Positions 33,214-41,407 of a stretch of 64,000 nucleotides of DNA are shown piece by piece. Position numbers and translations under genes: made by a program. The notes beneath the pieces were generated by a model. The model saw nothing but the letters and a program-made list of their open reading frames with translations. It made no database searches and was not told where the DNA came from. How positions within the stretch are numbered: the first letter of the stretch is position 1; each line of letters opens with the position of its first letter. Source of the stretch: Polyangium fumosum (lineage in GTDB: Bacteria > Myxococcota_A > Polyangia > Polyangiales > Polyangiaceae); the NCBI RefSeq assembly GCF_005144585.1, contig NZ_SSMQ01000009.1, positions 1 to 64,000 on the forward strand, given 5' to 3'.

Positions 33214-34878
33214 TCAAGAAGACCGCGCCTCCTCCTCGTCCGCAGCGAGGGACCGCTCGACCGCAGCACGCGCCTCGGCGCTGTCCGCGCGGGGCAGCCG
33301 GATTCGAAAGCGCGCGCCCCCGAGCGGCGACGTCGTGGCCTCGATCGTCCCTCCATGATCGACGACGATTTTCTTCACGATGGTGAGCCCGAGCCCCGTG
33401 CCGTCGCGCTTCGTCGTCACGTAAGGATCAAAGAGGACGTCGCGCACCTCGGCCGAAATGCCCGGCCCGTCGTCGTCCACGTCGACGACGTACGAGCCGC
33501 CCACGGCCCGCGCCGCGACCACGACCCGCCCCCAGGAGCCCTCGCTCTTGCCGGCGCGCTTGCGCGCATCCCGGAGCGCCTGCGCCGCATTCTGCACGAC
33601 GTTCGTGAGCACGCGGTGGAGCATTTCCCGATCGAGGACCGCGGGCATCGAGCCCTCGGGCACGTCGAAGCGGAGATCGACCTTCGAGAGGAGCGCCTCC
33701 TCGTCGGAGGTCCTGCCCCCCTCCGTCCGCGCCGAGAAATGGTCGCGTTGCTCGCGCAGGAAGGAGCCGAGGTCGACGGGCGCGAGGTCCGCCCGCGGCA
33801 GCCGCGCGAAGCTCGAAAACTCGCCGACGAGGCGGCGGAGCGTGCCCACCTCCTCCTCGACGACCTCCAGCGTGGTCTGCACGATGCGGCGGTAATCGGG
33901 GTCGTCGCCGGCATACCGGCGATGGCATTCCTGCACGGCGAGCTGGATCGGCGTGAGCGGATTCTTGATTTCGTGCGCCAGGTGCCGCGCCATCTTCTGC
34001 CATTCGCTCATACGGCGCAGAAATTCGACCCGAGCGCGGCTCTCGTCGAGCTCCTCCAGCATTCGATTGAACGCGCGCCCGAGGTCGCCGACCTCGTCGT
34101 CCCCCGTCACGGCGACCCGCACCGTCAGATCACCCGCTGCCACGGGCCGCGTCGCCGCCGCGAGCTCGGCGATCCGCCGTGTTACCGGCCGCGCGACCAC
34201 GATGCCGGCGAGCGCGGCGAGCAAGATCAAGAGACCAAACAAAAGGCCAAACGCCCGCGTGTACGTCCGATCGACGTACTCCTCGCGGTGATGTCGTTCG
34301 ATCTGATGATATGCCTGGACGAACTCCTGCGCGGATTCCATCTCGGCAAACCGCGCGTTTGGCGCAGCAAACGTGGCGACGAGGAAAGGGCCCTCGTCCT
34401 CGGAGGCCTCGCCGAGCGGCCTGCGCACGAGCAACGTGCGCTCGGCGGCCGGATCCACGGGCCGCTCCCGCTCGTGTTTGCCGAGGACCGTCCCCGAAGC
34501 ATCCTCGATCTTGAGCGATACGAGCGAAGGATGCGCCGCGAATTCACGCGCGAGCTCCGCGGCGACCCGCTCCCCTTCCCCCGCCTTCGCCACGCGCGAA
34601 AGCTCCGGCCGCATCGCAATGGCGTCGGCCTCGTACCGCATGCCTTGCTTGATCGTCTTGGCGAGGTCCGCATACACGCCGAGCGCCCGGTCGAGGTGCG
34701 CGCCGAACTCCGGCTGAAACGCGGTCGCGCTGACGCGGGCCACCATCGCCCGCGCCATGAGCAGCGCGGCGACGAGCGGGATGACGGCGGTCACGAGCAC
34801 CGCGAGGACGACGCGGCGCTCGATCTTTCGTGTCTTGATGAGGGGAGCGGGGCGAGGAGGATTCGGTGGGCCGGACAC
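33214..34878 (-). CDS. NtrY-like membrane sensor histidine kinase
   Basis: 554 residues from a GTG 10 nt after the adenosine deaminase stop. TM1 is about 22-46, an extracytoplasmic sensing region runs to about 215, TM2 is about 218-240 (AFGLLFGLLILLAALAGIVV), and a HAMP domain follows. The H-box 'LAHEIKNPLTPIQLAV' has the phospho-acceptor His near residue 299. HATPase boxes: 'NVVQNAAQALRDA', 'DDDGPGI' and 'GTGLGLTIVKKIV'. It resembles the NtrY group. No response regulator is adjacent, so its partner lies elsewhere. It ends in an acidic tail (ADEEEARSS). Confidence 0.92.
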   Translation of the reverse strand: MSGPPNPPRPAPLIKTRKIERRVVLAVLVTAVIPLVAALLMARAMVARVSATAFQPEFGAHLDRALGVYADLAKTIKQGMRYEADAIAMRPELSRVAKAGEGERVAAELAREFAAHPSLVSLKIEDASGTVLGKHERERPVDPAAERTLLVRRPLGEASEDEGPFLVATFAAPNARFAEMESAQEFVQAYHQIERHHREEYVDRTYTRAFGLLFGLLILLAALAGIVVARPVTRRIAELAAATRPVAAGDLTVRVAVTGDDEVGDLGRAFNRMLEELDESRARVEFLRRMSEWQKMARHLAHEIKNPLTPIQLAVQECHRRYAGDDPDYRRIVQTTLEVVEEEVGTLRRLVGEFSSFARLPRADLAPVDLGSFLREQRDHFSARTEGGRTSDEEALLSKVDLRFDVPEGSMPAVLDREMLHRVLTNVVQNAAQALRDARKRAGKSEGSWGRVVVAARAVGGSYVVDVDDDGPGISAEVRDVLFDPYVTTKRDGTGLGLTIVKKIVVDHGGTIEATTSPLGGARFRIRLPRADSAEARAAVERSLAADEEEARSS

Positions 34879-34888
34879 GGACGCGATA

Positions 34889-36121
34889 CTAGTTCGCTCC
34901 GTCCTCGATGGCGCGCTCGACGGCGGCGTGCACCGGCGAAACGTCCGACGCCGGCTTGGCAACGTCGAAGCTGACCGGCGGCACCACGCCGCGCGGCAGC
35001 CACGTCTCCTGCTCGTGGCGCGAGGCGTCGGGCTTGCGCGCCGGCAGGATGCGCCCGTCCGGCTGGAAGCGCTCGAGTTCCTCCGTCACGCGCCGCAGAT
35101 ACGACTGCTTGATGTGGAACGGCATGAACGCGCTCTTGAACCCCGAGACGAGGATCGTCTTGATGTCCCGGAGCGACATGCCCATCTTCGTGTGGCAGAG
35201 CCAGAGCTCGTTCGACACCGTCGTGTCCGTCACGAGCCGGTTGTCCGTGTTCACCGTGACGCGCAAACCGAGGTTGTAATAGAGCTTCAGCGGGTGCGAC
35301 GCGAGATCACGCACCGCGCCGGTCTGCACGTTCGACGACGGGCAGGCTTCGAGCGGGATGCGGTGATCGTTCACGTAATGCAGGAGGTCGCCGTTCTCGC
35401 GCAGGCGGCAGCCGTGGCCGATGCGATGCGCGCCGCAGACGTGGATCGCCTGCGCGATCGACTCGGGGCCGTACGCCTCGCCCGCGTGGATCGTGCAGTT
35501 GATGTTGTTGTCGCGGACGAGCTGGAAGGCGGCCTTGTGGTGCTTGGCGGGGTTGTCGTACTCGGCGCCGGCGAGGTCGAAGCCGACGACGCCGCGGTTC
35601 TTGTAGGCCACCGCGAGCTCGGCCATCTCCAGCGAGGAGTGCGGCGAGATGTTGCGGATGCCGCACACGATGACCGCGCTCTCGATGCCGAGGTTGTCAT
35701 GCGCGGCGCGCAGGCCCGCGAGCACCGCCTCGACGACGCTCGTGAGCTTGAGCCCGAGCCGCGTGTGGAGCATCGGCGCGTAACGAACCTCCATGTAGCG
35801 GACGTTCTCGCGCGCCGCGTCTTCGGCAAGCTCGTAGGCGGCACGGAAGAGCGCTTCCTCGGTCTGCAGGACGCGCAGCGTGACGTCGAACGCCTTCAGG
35901 TACTCGACGAGCGAGCCCGTGTTTTGCCCGAGCCGCATCGCACGCCGGAGCTCGGCCGGGTCGTACGACGGCATGTCGACGCCGTGTTTCTTGGCGAGGT
36001 CGATGATCGTCTCGAGTCGCAGCGAGCCGTCGAGATGGACGTGGAGGTCCGTCTTCGGGAGCTGCTGGAAGAACTCGAGGGGCAGCGTACCTACGCTGCC
36101 CGTCGCTGTATCTGTCTCCAT
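34889..36121 (-). CDS. add: Adenosine deaminase family protein
   Basis: Converts adenosine to inosine in purine salvage. 410 residues. Metal ligands: His27 and His29 in 'TDLHVHLDGSL', His in 'CTIHAGEAYGPESI' with the catalytic Glu nearby, and Asp in 'VTVNTDNRLVT'. 'CPSSNVQTGAV' is also conserved. The C-terminus is about 50 residues longer than typical bacterial enzymes and ends in a Pro/Ala-rich polar tail. Adenine or 6-aminodeoxyfutalosine deaminase would be alternatives within the family. It precedes the kinase gene by 10 nt and may share its transcript. Confidence 0.9.
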   Translation of the reverse strand: METDTATGSVGTLPLEFFQQLPKTDLHVHLDGSLRLETIIDLAKKHGVDMPSYDPAELRRAMRLGQNTGSLVEYLKAFDVTLRVLQTEEALFRAAYELAEDAARENVRYMEVRYAPMLHTRLGLKLTSVVEAVLAGLRAAHDNLGIESAVIVCGIRNISPHSSLEMAELAVAYKNRGVVGFDLAGAEYDNPAKHHKAAFQLVRDNNINCTIHAGEAYGPESIAQAIHVCGAHRIGHGCRLRENGDLLHYVNDHRIPLEACPSSNVQTGAVRDLASHPLKLYYNLGLRVTVNTDNRLVTDTTVSNELWLCHTKMGMSLRDIKTILVSGFKSAFMPFHIKQSYLRRVTEELERFQPDGRILPARKPDASRHEQETWLPRGVVPPVSFDVAKPASDVSPVHAAVERAIEDGAN

Positions 36122-36181
36122 GGTGAAGTGTTACACGGACAGCGATGCAAGGGGAGGCCGATCCGCCCGGCCCGGCCAGCG

Positions 36182-37351
36182 TCAAGCGGACGGCGAGCGC
36201 TCCTTGCGCGGCGCGTCTCCGTCCAGGTCGCCGACCGAGGTCCTCAGCGTCACGAGCGCCGCGAGCAAGAACGCCGCCCCGAGCACGACGAACATGCTCC
36301 AGAGCGGCAGCGAGAGGCGCGCGCCCCCGAGCTCCTGCGTCATGGCCATCTCGACGCGATCGGGGTTGTACCCGAGCACCACGCGCTTCCCTACGAACGT
36401 GAACGGTAGCCCACGGCCACCGAGCTCCTCGAAGAGCTTTTTGTCCCGTTCCAGATCGGCGATCGTTTGCGGCGCCTTCATGCAGCTCGCGAGGGCGTCG
36501 GCTTCGAGGCCCGCCGTCGGAGCGATGAGCTTGGGGAGGGCCTCGCGCGTGAGCTGCTCGGGTTCGGCCGCGTAGAGCTGATCGGCGACGGCCTCGCGTT
36601 TTGCCGCGGGCACGCAGAGGTACACGAGCGCCGCGGGCTCCGCGCCCGGGTGGCCCGAGAGCGGCATCATCTTGCGCACGAGCGTCACGCGGTCGCCGTA
36701 CTTCTCGGCGACGCCGTGCAGCACGGGGTGCATCCGCCGGCAGAAGGGGCACTCGAAATCGGTGAACCCGACGATCGTGACCTTGCCCGGGGCTTGCTCG
36801 GCCTGGATCACCGCAGGCAGCGGCGGCTCGACGGGATACCGGCCCCACACGAACGGCACGACCACCGCGAGCATCGCGGCCGTGACCCACGCGGTCGTGA
36901 CGGACCTGCGTTGCGGCAAGAGGACGCTGCCTTCGTCCTTCCACGCGCGGATCGCGATCCACACGGAGGTCAACGCGATGACGATCGCAGAGAGGTCGAC
37001 CGCGACGCACCAGGCGCAAAACGCGCCGATCTCGGTCTTTTGCAGCCACAGGAGGAAGGCCGCGAAGAGGCCGCCGGGCACGGCGAGCGAAGCGACGAGC
37101 ACGTGCTGGGATTTGCGCCGAGCGACGAGGGTCAGGCCGAAGAGGAGTGCGTACGCCGCGAGGCCGAGGCTCGGCAGCGGGGCGAGGCCGAACAGGCGCG
37201 ACCAGGGGGACATGCGCACCGCGAAGCAGCCCGATGTCACGCCGCAGAACGCGGGATCGCCCGCGTTCGTGTACTCGACGACGAGCGCGGCCGAAGCGGC
37301 GATCGCGACGAGCAGGGGCAAACGGAGCAAGAGGACGGGCCACGTGCGCAT
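36182..37351 (-). CDS. VKOR-DsbA fusion, disulfide-forming oxidoreductase
   Basis: 389 residues. The N-terminal half is a vitamin K epoxide reductase domain with four or five membrane helices. Cys36/Cys42 ('FCGVTSGC') are the loop pair and Cys112/Cys115 ('FCAWC') the quinone-side pair. After about residue 165 a periplasmic thioredoxin-like domain carries 'FTDFECPFCRRM' with the CPFC active site (about 195) and a DsbA-type helical insertion. A C-terminal helix (LWSMFVVLGAAFLLAALVT) adds another membrane span. It should oxidise exported proteins and pass electrons to quinone, relevant to the Cys-rich secreted proteins in this region. Confidence 0.9.
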   Translation of the reverse strand: MRTWPVLLLRLPLLVAIAASAALVVEYTNAGDPAFCGVTSGCFAVRMSPWSRLFGLAPLPSLGLAAYALLFGLTLVARRKSQHVLVASLAVPGGLFAAFLLWLQKTEIGAFCAWCVAVDLSAIVIALTSVWIAIRAWKDEGSVLLPQRRSVTTAWVTAAMLAVVVPFVWGRYPVEPPLPAVIQAEQAPGKVTIVGFTDFECPFCRRMHPVLHGVAEKYGDRVTLVRKMMPLSGHPGAEPAALVYLCVPAAKREAVADQLYAAEPEQLTREALPKLIAPTAGLEADALASCMKAPQTIADLERDKKLFEELGGRGLPFTFVGKRVVLGYNPDRVEMAMTQELGGARLSLPLWSMFVVLGAAFLLAALVTLRTSVGDLDGDAPRKERSPSA

Positions 37352-37452
37352 CGGCTCATGTTTTGCACAAGCGCCGTCCTTTCGCAGCCGGCTTGGTTCG
37401 GGACATGCTAGGAAACCGCCCAGCGCGCGCCCCCAACGCGAACAGGAGGGGG

Positions 37453-37491
37453 TTTGGGGCGTAGCTCGGCCCGTCCGAGCGTAGCCCCAAG
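37453..37491 (+). promoter_or_regulatory. Imperfect hairpin upstream of rnr
   Basis: TTTGGGGC...GCTCGG pairs with CCGAGC...GCCCCAAG around a short centre, with an internal GTAG/GTAG mismatch. It ends 3 nt before a possible upstream start (37494) and about 40 nt before the preferred rnr ATG. It may be a leader structure. Confidence 0.35.
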
Positions 37492-37529
37492 CGTTGAAAG
37501 GAATGTCCGGCCTCCGGGCACCACGACCC

Positions 37530-39872
37530 ATGACGTCGATCGGCCGCGTAACCATCGCCGAGGTGCTCGCCGAGCACAGTCGCCCGCTGCACATCCACGA
37601 GATCGCCAGCCGGCTCGGGCTCACGGAGGGCGCCTACGAGCCGCTCCGACGCGTGCTCGACGATCTGTGCTGGGACGGAAGCGTCATCGCCTTGCCCGGC
37701 CAGCGCTTTCGCCTCGCTGTCGCGCGCACCCGCGAGGAGCGGCGCGGCAAAGAGCACGAGGGGACGCTGAACGTGAACCCGCGCGGCTTCGGGTTCGTCA
37801 CGGTGCTCGACCTACCCGACGACGTCTTCGTGCCGCAAGAGGCGATGGCCGGCGCGCTGCACGGCGACACGGTGGCGATCCGCGTGGTGACGACGTCACG
37901 CCGGGGCATCGAGGGCGCGGTGGTGCGCGTGGTGAAGCGCAAGACGACGCGCGTCGCAGGCGTCCTGCGCAAGCGCGGGCGGAGCGCGTGGATCGAGCCC
38001 GACGACTCGCGTCTGCGCGGCCCGATCGTCCTCAAATCCGAGCCTCGCATGAAGCTCGAAGACGGCCTCGCCGCCGTCGCCACGATCACGCGCTTCCCGG
38101 AGATGCCCGACGAGAATCCCGAGGGCGTGCTCGAAGCCGTGCTCGGCGTGCCAGGCGATCCCAACGTGGAGGTCGCCAAGGTGCTCGTGCGCGAGGCGAT
38201 CGAGGAGGAGCATTCGGCCGAGGCGATCGCGGAGGCGGAGGGCTTCGGCGACGAGGTGCCGCACGAGGCGCTCGCCGGCCGCGAGGATCTGACGCACCTG
38301 CCGCTGCCGACGATCGACCCGGAGGACGCGCGTGATCACGACGACGCCGTATGGGCCGTGCGGAAGGAGGACGGCTCGTACCGCGCATGGATCGCGATCG
38401 CGGACGTGTCGCATTACGTGCGTCCAGGGACGGCGCTCGACGCGGGCGCGATGGCGCGCGGCAACTCGATCTACCTGCCGGATCGGGCGATCCCGATGCT
38501 GCCGCGCGCGCTCTCCTCGAACCTGTGCTCGCTCGTGCCGAACGTCACGCGCCTCTGCTTGTGCGTGGAGATCGACCTCGACGCGACGGGGACCGTGCTG
38601 GGCGCGCGGATCTTCGAAGGCTTCATGCGTTCGCGCGCGGCCCTCACGTATCCGGCCGTGGCGCGCGCGCTCGGGCTCGCGAAACACGCGGTGGCGAACC
38701 CCGACGCCGAGGCGATGCGCGACGACCTCGAAGTGCTGTGGGAGCTCTCGCGGCAGCTCCGCGCGCGGCGCATGCGGCGCGGCGCGCTCGACTTCGATCT
38801 GCCCGAGGCGAAGGTCGTGCTCGACGTGGAGACGGGCGCGCCGCTCGACGTGGAGAAGCGCGCCCACGATCCCGGCGTGAAGAAGGCGTACGAGCTCATC
38901 GAGGAGTTCATGCTCCTCGCGAACGAGACGGTCGCGCGGGAGCTCGTGACGCGAAACACGCCGGCGATCTTCCGGGTCCACGCGCCGCCGAACCCGGAGC
39001 GGCTCGAGCGCTTCGTCACGATGTGCGAGACGCTCGACGTGGGCTTCGAGCTCGAAGACGCCTCGGATCCGAAGAAGCTCGCGACGTTCCTGAAGCGCAT
39101 CGCGAACCATCCGCAAAAGCAGGTGCTGCACTCGCTGCTGCTCCGCGCGATGAAACAAGCGGTCTACGACGTGGGCAACGGCGGCCACTTCGGCCTCGCG
39201 TCGACGGCGTACCTGCACTTCACCTCGCCGATCCGCCGCTATCCGGACCTCGTCGTGCACCGGGCGATGCGCGCGCTGCTCCAGAAAGAGCGCATCGACA
39301 CGAGTGCCGAAGCCGAGGAAAAGCTGCGCCTCGCCGCGTCGACGGCCTCCGACTGCGAGCGCCGCGCGATGGACATCGAGCGCGAGGTCGTCGACCTCTA
39401 CCGCGCGCTCTTCATGCGCGCGCACATCGGCGATATCTACGAAGGCACGGTGACGGCCGTCGTGGGCACGGGCCTCTTCGTGGCGATCGACAGCCCGTTC
39501 GTGGACGTGCTCGTGCGCCTCGACGCCCTCGGCCCCGACGGCTACGAGGTCGACGAGACGGGCCTCTACGTGACGGGCACGCGCAGCGGCGAGCAGATCA
39601 AGCTCGGCGACTCGATGCTCGTGCAAATCGAGGACGTCGCCGTGCTACGTCGCTCGATCTATGGCCGGCGCGTGATCGCGGTGGAAGAGGAAGGCGCGCC
39701 TCCGCCGAAGCGCAAGGTCCGCCGCACGGCGTCGACGAACGGCCAGGACAAACGCGCCCGCGGCAAGGCGGAAAAGGTGTCGACGAAAGGTCGCGCCGCA
39801 CGCGGCGGCGCGGATGGCTCGAAAAAGACGAAAACGAAGAAGGTCGCGAAGTCGAAAAAGACGCGGCGTTAG
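37530..39872 (+). CDS. rnr: Ribonuclease R
   Basis: A 3'-5' exoribonuclease that degrades structured RNA. 780 residues from the ATG at 37530; in-frame ATGs at 37494 and 37503 are possible. An N-terminal winged helix ('IHEIASRLGLTEGAY') is followed by cold-shock domains ('GTLNVNPRGFGFVTV'). The RNB catalytic domain has 'IDPEDARDHDDAV' near residue 265 supplying Mg-binding Asp residues. A C-terminal S1 domain ('GDIYEGTVTAVVGTGLFVAI') precedes a Lys/Arg-rich tail of about 55 residues. The tail is unusually long and basic and may help bind RNA or ribosomes. Its stop overlaps that of the convergent cupin gene. Confidence 0.95.
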   Translation: MTSIGRVTIAEVLAEHSRPLHIHEIASRLGLTEGAYEPLRRVLDDLCWDGSVIALPGQRFRLAVARTREERRGKEHEGTLNVNPRGFGFVTVLDLPDDVFVPQEAMAGALHGDTVAIRVVTTSRRGIEGAVVRVVKRKTTRVAGVLRKRGRSAWIEPDDSRLRGPIVLKSEPRMKLEDGLAAVATITRFPEMPDENPEGVLEAVLGVPGDPNVEVAKVLVREAIEEEHSAEAIAEAEGFGDEVPHEALAGREDLTHLPLPTIDPEDARDHDDAVWAVRKEDGSYRAWIAIADVSHYVRPGTALDAGAMARGNSIYLPDRAIPMLPRALSSNLCSLVPNVTRLCLCVEIDLDATGTVLGARIFEGFMRSRAALTYPAVARALGLAKHAVANPDAEAMRDDLEVLWELSRQLRARRMRRGALDFDLPEAKVVLDVETGAPLDVEKRAHDPGVKKAYELIEEFMLLANETVARELVTRNTPAIFRVHAPPNPERLERFVTMCETLDVGFELEDASDPKKLATFLKRIANHPQKQVLHSLLLRAMKQAVYDVGNGGHFGLASTAYLHFTSPIRRYPDLVVHRAMRALLQKERIDTSAEAEEKLRLAASTASDCERRAMDIEREVVDLYRALFMRAHIGDIYEGTVTAVVGTGLFVAIDSPFVDVLVRLDALGPDGYEVDETGLYVTGTRSGEQIKLGDSMLVQIEDVAVLRRSIYGRRVIAVEEEGAPPPKRKVRRTASTNGQDKRARGKAEKVSTKGRAARGGADGSKKTKTKKVAKSKKTRR

Positions 39873-40330
39873 CCGCCGCGTGTATCGTCGCTCGACGCGC
39901 GATAGAGCGGCGAGAGGCCCCCGCGCTCCGCGTACGGTTGCAGGTAGCGGAGCGACACGTTCGCGCTCGGCAAGAAGCGGTGATAACGCTTCTCCGGGAT
40001 CACGAGCGCGTCGCCCGGACCCACCCATATGCGCATCCAGCGCTCGTCGGCCGCGCGCACGTCGTAGACGCCCTCGCCTTCGAGAAAAAGCCGCACCTCG
40101 GCGCCGAGGTGCAAATGCTCGTCGATCTCACGCGCGATCGTCGCTTCGTCGCGCGGGTTCGCCACGCTGAGCCGGACGTCGTCCTGCTTGGTAAAACCAC
40201 GGTCGGCCCGAATGCGTTCGAGGAGCGGCTGCATCGATCCTGAATCGAATGCCTCGGCGAAGATCCCCTCGGCCCGCAGCTCCTCGGGGCTGCAAACGCG
40301 CTCACTCGGGCTCATCCACACCGCTCGCAT
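39869..40330 (-). CDS. Acireductone dioxygenase-like cupin
   Basis: 153 residues. The metal site of acireductone dioxygenase is intact: His72, His74 and Glu78 in 'EHLHLGAEVRLF', and His117 in 'PEKRYHRF'. The enzyme class oxidises the acireductone of methionine salvage with Fe or Ni. This protein is shorter than the usual about 180 residues, and no other salvage gene is nearby, so a related cupin dioxygenase is possible. GGAGG 5 nt upstream supports the ATG at 40330. The last 4 nt overlap rnr on the opposite strand. Confidence 0.82.
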   Translation of the reverse strand: MRAVWMSPSERVCSPEELRAEGIFAEAFDSGSMQPLLERIRADRGFTKQDDVRLSVANPRDEATIAREIDEHLHLGAEVRLFLEGEGVYDVRAADERWMRIWVGPGDALVIPEKRYHRFLPSANVSLRYLQPYAERGGLSPLYRASSDDTRGG

Positions 40331-40392
40331 CGCATCCTCCGTACGATCCCCCCCAAATCATCCCGCCCGGACGGAGGCGCGGCGTCAAGGAC

Positions 40393-41361
40393 CTAACGCC
40401 GGATCAACCAGAAGAAGCCGACGACGCTGAGGACGAGGACGAAGGCCGCAAAGAGAAACACCACACCATCGGTGAGGCTCCAGCCAGACTCGGGGGCCGG
40501 CGTGGCCGAGCGCTGAGGCCGGAGCGGGCGCGAGGCATCGTCCTCCACGGGCGTCGGCTCCGGCGCCGCGGCCGCGGAAGGCGTCTCGTCCTCCGCCATG
40601 GGCGGCGGGGGCGCGTCTTCGGGCCGCATCGGCTCATCCGCGCACCGCGACAGCTCCGCGAGCGCCTCGGCCGCGGGATACTCGAACACCACGACATTGC
40701 GGCCCATCGCGAGGGTTTGTCCGGACCGCCAGGTGACGTCGGTCGGGCCGAGCGGCGCGCCTTCGAGGAGCGCGGCCTTCGAGCCGAGGTCCCGCACGAG
40801 CAGGTGCTCGCCCTTGAGGCCCACTTCCACGTGGCGGAACGCGGTGTCGGGATCGTCGAGCGGGAGGTCTACTTCCCGCGCGCGGCCGAGCACGTACCGC
40901 CTGCCCGCGTCCGTGAGCGCGAGCGTCTTGCCTTCATCGGGCCCCGACACGACGACGAGCTTCGGCCCCGCATCCTCGCCCTGCGCGGCGAGCCCACGCG
41001 CGACGAGGTCGAGCGCCAGCGCCTTCGTCGTCGCTGGCGTCGCGCGCGCGGTCGCGAGCGGATCGATCTTCACTTCGAGCCACACGCGGCCGAGACGAAA
41101 GAGCTCTCCCGATCGGAGGACACGCGGCGATTGCGGCGGCAAGAGCACGGAGCCGAGCGCCGTGCCGTTCGTGCTGCCCTCGTCGACGATCACGTACTCG
41201 TGGCCGCGTTGCCGGATCGAGGCGTGACGGAGGCTTACGCTGGGGTCGGGGAGGCGGAGATCGGAGCCTTCGCCGCGGCCGATGAACACGCGCGGCATAT
41301 CGAAGGTGAGCGCGAGATCGTCGCCCGTCGCCGATGCCCGCACCGTGATCGTGACTGCCAT
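40393..41361 (-). CDS. Membrane-anchored protein with two FHA domains
   Basis: 322 residues. The first FHA domain (about 1-98) has 'FIGRGEGSDLRLPDPSVSLR' and the Ser-Thr-Asn-Gly-Thr phosphopeptide-contact loop ('VDEGSTNGTALG'). A second FHA-like domain (about 130-235) has 'YVLGRAREVDLPLDD' and 'FRHVEV', but its contact loop ('DLGSKAALLEG') is degenerate. A Pro/Glu-rich linker leads to one C-terminal membrane helix (VVFLFAAFVLVLSVVGFFWL). It likely reads phosphothreonine marks at the inner membrane. It follows the MCP gene by 46 nt and may share its operon. Confidence 0.86.
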   Translation of the reverse strand: MAVTITVRASATGDDLALTFDMPRVFIGRGEGSDLRLPDPSVSLRHASIRQRGHEYVIVDEGSTNGTALGSVLLPPQSPRVLRSGELFRLGRVWLEVKIDPLATARATPATTKALALDLVARGLAAQGEDAGPKLVVVSGPDEGKTLALTDAGRRYVLGRAREVDLPLDDPDTAFRHVEVGLKGEHLLVRDLGSKAALLEGAPLGPTDVTWRSGQTLAMGRNVVVFEYPAAEALAELSRCADEPMRPEDAPPPPMAEDETPSAAAAPEPTPVEDDASRPLRPQRSATPAPESGWSLTDGVVFLFAAFVLVLSVVGFFWLIRR

Positions 41362-41407
41362 GAAACCTCGGGCGAACGCGCGGCGAGAGGCTCTGCCGCG
41401 CGTGCCT

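Noticed and set aside
32871-33356. 161-codon minus-strand ORF between the hypothetical gene and the kinase
   Set aside because: Overlaps the kinase 3' end in another frame and has Arg/Ser-rich composition. The 51-residue ORF at 32989-33144 is the better candidate there.
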